Assembly (NCBI GenBank): GCA_015487895.1 | Contig: WFOW01000042.1 | Coordinates: forward strand, 1 to 7,549 | From: Gammaproteobacteria bacterium | GTDB lineage: Bacteria; Pseudomonadota; Gammaproteobacteria; S144-34 | DNA length: 7,549 bases | Direction: 5' to 3' | Shown here: positions 5,084-7,549 of the stretch, piece by piece | How positions within the stretch are numbered: the stretch's first letter is position 1 | How the letters are laid out: each line of letters begins with the position of its first letter | The notes under the pieces: generated by a model | Told to the model about the DNA's origin: nothing | The model's database searches: none | Seen by the model: the letters and a program-made list of their open reading frames with translations, nothing else | Translations under genes and position numbers: made by a program

Positions 5084-5659
5084 ATGGGCGCGCAGGTGCG
5101 GGTCTGGACGGTCGGCCACGGGAACCGGGCGGCGGAGGCGCTGGTGGCGCTGCTGCGCGGGGCCGGCATCCGGACGCTGGTGGACGTGCGCGCGCGGCCC
5201 GCCTCGCGCCGCCATCCGTGGTTCGCGCGCGAGGCCCTCACGGCACGACTGGGCGACGAGGGCATCGCCTACGTCTGGGAGGGGCGCGACCTCGGCGGGC
5301 TGCGCAGCCTCACGGGCTGGTCGCCGCACGAGGCCCTCGCCGAGCCGGGCCTGCGCGCCTACGCGCAGCACATGGGCAGCGAGGCCTTCCGCCAGGCGGC
5401 GCTGCGGGTGCTGGCGCTCGCCGAGCGCGCGCCGACGGCGCTGCTGTGCGCCGAGACCGACCCGGCCCGCTGCCACCGCAGCCTGCTGGCCGACCACCTC
5501 GTGGCGGTGCTCGGCGTCGAGGTGGTGCACCTCATCGGGCCCGGGGACGCGCGGGCGCACCGGCTGCACCCGGGCGCGCGGCTGGAGCGCGGGCGGCTGG
5601 TCTACGACGGCGGCACGCCCGCGCTGCCGGGGCTCGAGCCGGAGGGCTGCCCGGCGTGA
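5084..5659 (+). CDS. DUF488 family protein
   Basis: A 191-residue DUF488 protein of unknown biochemical role. Family landmarks are TVGHGNR near the N-terminus, LVDVRARPASRRHPWF in the first third, the GIAYVWEGRDLGG segment, and LLCAETDPARCHRSLLADHL in the second half; the last holds the CAE..P..CHR motif that defines the family and suggests a cysteine/histidine active or metal site. No signal peptide or membrane segment. The ATG at 5084 is chosen because conserved sequence begins seven residues later and upstream in-frame sequence runs into repeat island E. The ribosome site is weak (GAG only). The stop overlaps the GTG start of the next gene (GTGA), so the two form an operon. Function should not be guessed beyond the family name. 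Confidence 0.9.
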   Translation: MGAQVRVWTVGHGNRAAEALVALLRGAGIRTLVDVRARPASRRHPWFAREALTARLGDEGIAYVWEGRDLGGLRSLTGWSPHEALAEPGLRAYAQHMGSEAFRQAALRVLALAERAPTALLCAETDPARCHRSLLADHLVAVLGVEVVHLIGPGDARAHRLHPGARLERGRLVYDGGTPALPGLEPEGCPA

Positions 5660-6540
5660 GCGGCGCGGCCGCGCGCGCGCCGGTGGCCTTCCTGGGCACC
5701 GGCCTCATGGGCCGGCCCATGATCCGCCGGCTCGTGCAGGCGGGCCACCCCGTCATCGCCTGGAACCGCACGGCCGAGAAGGCCGCGCCCCTGCGCGAGC
5801 TGGGGGTGCGGGTGGCGGCCACCGCGGCCGATGCCGTCACCCGGGCGCAGGTGGTGGTGCTCATGCTGACGGATGCGGCCGCCATCCGCGCCGTGCTGCT
5901 GACGGACGAGGTGCGGGGGCTGCTGGCGGGCCGCAGCGTGATCCAGATGGGCACCATCGCCCCCAGCGAGAGCCGCGCGCTGGCGCAGGACGTGGCCGAC
6001 CTGGGCGGCGAGTACCTCGAGGCGCCGGTGCTCGGCAGCATCCCGGAGGCCGAGGCCGGGACGCTGATCGTCATGGCGGGCGCGGCGGAGCCCGCGCTCG
6101 CGCGCTGGCGCGGGCTGCTGGCCGCCTTCGGCGGCGTCGTGCACGCGGGCGAGGTCGGTCAGGGCGCCGCCCTCAAGCTCGCCATGAACCAGCTCATCGC
6201 CGCCGAGACCGCCGCCTTCGCCCTCAGCCTCGCGCTGGCCGAGCGCGAGGGCGTGCCGGTCGAGACGTTCATGGAGGTGCTGCGCGCCTCGGCCCTCTAC
6301 GCGCCCACCTTCGACAAGAAGCTCGAGCGCATGCTCGCGCACCGCTACGGCGATCCCAACTTTCCCACGCGCCACCTGCTCAAGGACGTCGAGCTGTTCC
6401 TTTCGGAGGCCGAGCGCCTCGGCCTCGACGCCGGGCCGCTCGCGGGCGTGCGCGCGCTCCTGCGCCGCGCCATCGACCAGGGCCACGCCGACGACGACTA
6501 CTCGTCGCTGCGCGAGGCGGTCCTCGGGCGCGACGGCTGA
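5656..6540 (+). CDS. NAD(P)-dependent beta-hydroxyacid dehydrogenase (GLYR / 3-hydroxyisobutyrate dehydrogenase family)
   Basis: A 294-residue cytoplasmic oxidoreductase of the usual family length. The Rossmann motif FLGTGLMGRPM is at 12-22, and N37-R38-T39 ends the second strand, as in NADPH-preferring glyoxylate/succinic-semialdehyde reductases. The substrate loop EAPVLGSIPEAEAGTL (122-137) replaces the commoner APVSGG form and also points to the GLYR branch. The catalytic lysine is K174 in GQGAALKLAMNQ, with N178 one turn on. The C-terminal helical domain has the LLKDVELFLSEAERLG segment and a DDDYSSL ending. It starts at GTG 5656, overlapping the DUF488 stop, with GGAGG at 5641-5645 as ribosome site. 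The true substrate (glyoxylate, succinic semialdehyde, 3-hydroxyisobutyrate, tartronate semialdehyde) cannot be decided from sequence. Confidence 0.92.
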   Translation: MSGAAARAPVAFLGTGLMGRPMIRRLVQAGHPVIAWNRTAEKAAPLRELGVRVAATAADAVTRAQVVVLMLTDAAAIRAVLLTDEVRGLLAGRSVIQMGTIAPSESRALAQDVADLGGEYLEAPVLGSIPEAEAGTLIVMAGAAEPALARWRGLLAAFGGVVHAGEVGQGAALKLAMNQLIAAETAAFALSLALAEREGVPVETFMEVLRASALYAPTFDKKLERMLAHRYGDPNFPTRHLLKDVELFLSEAERLGLDAGPLAGVRALLRRAIDQGHADDDYSSLREAVLGRDG

Positions 6541-6543
6541 GCC

Positions 6544-6561
6544 GCCGCCCGCCCGGGCGGC
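6544..6561. terminator. GC-rich hairpin between convergent stop codons
   Basis: GCCGCCC (6544-6550) and GGGCGGC (6555-6561) form a perfect 7-bp stem with a 4-base loop. It fills the 20-base gap between the stop of the dehydrogenase and the stop of the minus-strand ATPase gene and overlaps the last base of the latter's stop codon. No T-run on either side, so it is only a possible bidirectional 3' end. Confidence 0.4.
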
Positions 6562-7549
6562 TACAGGTCGTGCCAGGGATGGACCGCGACGCCCTCGCGG
6601 AAGTAGCGCTCGCCCCCGCCGTAGACCAGGGCCGCCGGCGCGCCGTCGTCGCCGAGGAGCCTGCGCCAGAAGCGCAGGCCGCGGAAGAAGTCCGAGGCCA
6701 CCGTCGCCCCGGACTTGATCTCGATCGCGAGCGGCCCGCGGGGGGTGTCGAGGACGAGGTCGACCTCGTGGCCCTGCCGGTCGCGCCAGTGGTGGAGGGG
6801 GCTGGCACGGCCCGCGTGCAGGTAGGCCTTGTGGAGCTCCGAGACGACGAAGGCCTCGAAGACGGCGCCGCGCTCGGCGCGCTGGGCGAGCGCCTCGGGG
6901 GTGTCGATGCGCAGCAGGTGGCAGAGCAGGCCCGTGTCCAGGAAGTAGAGGCGCGGCGCCTTGACCAGGCGCTTGCGGTGGCTCGTGTGGTAGGCGGGCA
7001 CGCGCAGAACGAGGTGGCTCGCTTCCAGCACCCCCAGCCAGCGCCGGGCCGTCGGCTGGGTGATGCCGCAGTCGGCGGCCAGCGCGGACAGGCTGAGGAG
7101 CTGTCCGTTGCGGCCCGCAGCAAGGCGCAGGAAGCGGTCGAAGGCCTCGAGATCGCCGACCTGCACGAGCTGGCGCACGTCGCGCTCGAGGTAGGTCTCG
7201 CGGTAGGCCGCGAGCCACATGGGCGCGGGCACGTCCCGGTCGTGGATGGCGGGGTAGAAGCCCGCGTGCAGCACGGCCCAGGGGTCGGTGGCGTGGGGCG
7301 GCGGGCCCGGCGCCGGCGGCTCGCCCAGCCGCTCGGGCTCGATCGGGGGGTGCCGCCAGAGCTCGGACAGGGACAGCGGCAGCAGGTGCAGGACGGCCGT
7401 GCGGCCCGCGAGCGGGTCTCGCAGTCGCTCGCGCAGCAGGAAGTTGTGCGAGCCCGTGAGGATGAAGCGGCCGCGCCGGTCCGGGGCCTCGTCCACGGCG
7501 GCCTGGATGTAGGAGAGCAGCTCCGGTACGCGCTGGACCTCGTCCAGGA
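6561..7549 (-). CDS. AAA-family ATPase with DUF4143 domain, 5' end outside window
   Basis: 328 residues are present; the N-terminus with Walker A lies beyond the window edge. The visible part opens with Walker B, LDEVQRVPELL (residues 1-11), followed by the sensor-like FILTGSHNFLL (28-38) and the DPLAGRTAVLHLLPLSLSEL segment (about 44-62). The DUF4143 part carries TYLERDVRQLVQVGDLEAF, a winged-helix-like stretch around LSALAADCGITQPTARRWL, KRLVKAPRLYFLDTGL and a C-terminal GAVFEAFVVSEL. D263 in GHEVDLVL and E276/K278 in AIEIKSG form a PD-(D/E)XK-like pattern. The family is common and patchily distributed in bacteria and archaea, and its function is not established. GTG at 7496 is an internal codon, not the start, because the frame continues into the Walker B motif. 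Convergent with the dehydrogenase, 20 bases apart. Confidence 0.93.
   Translation of the reverse strand, partial: LDEVQRVPELLSYIQAAVDEAPDRRGRFILTGSHNFLLRERLRDPLAGRTAVLHLLPLSLSELWRHPPIEPERLGEPPAPGPPPHATDPWAVLHAGFYPAIHDRDVPAPMWLAAYRETYLERDVRQLVQVGDLEAFDRFLRLAAGRNGQLLSLSALAADCGITQPTARRWLGVLEASHLVLRVPAYHTSHRKRLVKAPRLYFLDTGLLCHLLRIDTPEALAQRAERGAVFEAFVVSELHKAYLHAGRASPLHHWRDRQGHEVDLVLDTPRGPLAIEIKSGATVASDFFRGLRFWRRLLGDDGAPAALVYGGGERYFREGVAVHPWHDL

Noticed and set aside
6541..6563. Confident intrinsic terminator
   Set aside because: The stem is perfect but no run of T follows on either strand, so it is kept only as a low-confidence hairpin.
5602..7218. A 538-codon minus-strand open frame spanning the dehydrogenase and the ATPase gene
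   Set aside because: It crosses two real genes in the wrong frame and has no domain of its own.

Overview
The window looks like chromosomal DNA from a very GC-rich bacterium (clearly above 70% G+C by eye), most likely a gammaproteobacterium. UbiD is close to the Escherichia coli protein over its whole length. The regulator resembles the VpsR-type family of beta/gammaproteobacteria. The spacers carry REP-like elements of the GTGG-headed kind typical of gammaproteobacteria. No genus can be named from the sequence alone.

Layout: (1) 32-1564, minus strand: ubiD, the ubiquinone-pathway decarboxylase, with a good GTG start and a perfect TATAAT box just upstream. (2) 1565-1968: divergent spacer with two period-7 repeat islands (A, B) and small hairpins. 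(3) 1969-3270, plus: a sigma-54-activator-like regulator of VpsR type that has lost GAFTGA, the second sigma-54 loop and the Walker B acids. (4) 3271-3504: convergent spacer with a REP-like element joined to heptad island C. (5) 4556-3505, minus: a tightly coupled two-gene cassette, a small DUF6922-like protein followed by an AbiEii-type nucleotidyltransferase, read as a candidate toxin-antitoxin pair. (6) 4557-5083: a 527-base divergent spacer made almost wholly of repeats (heptad islands F, D, E and REP-like elements). (7) 5084-6540, plus: a DUF488 gene coupled by a GTGA overlap to a beta-hydroxyacid dehydrogenase gene. (8) 6561-7549, minus: the 3' part of an AAA-ATPase/DUF4143 gene that runs off the window.

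The housekeeping (ubiD, dehydrogenase) and accessory (AbiEii pair, AAA/DUF4143, DUF488) genes do not form an obvious single pathway. What ties the window together is its intergenic DNA: the three large spacers hold related, roughly palindromic islands built on a strict 7-base period (left half around NNACGGK, right half around MCCGTNN), some fused to REP-like elements. These islands and the stripped-down sigma-54-type regulator are the most noteworthy observations.
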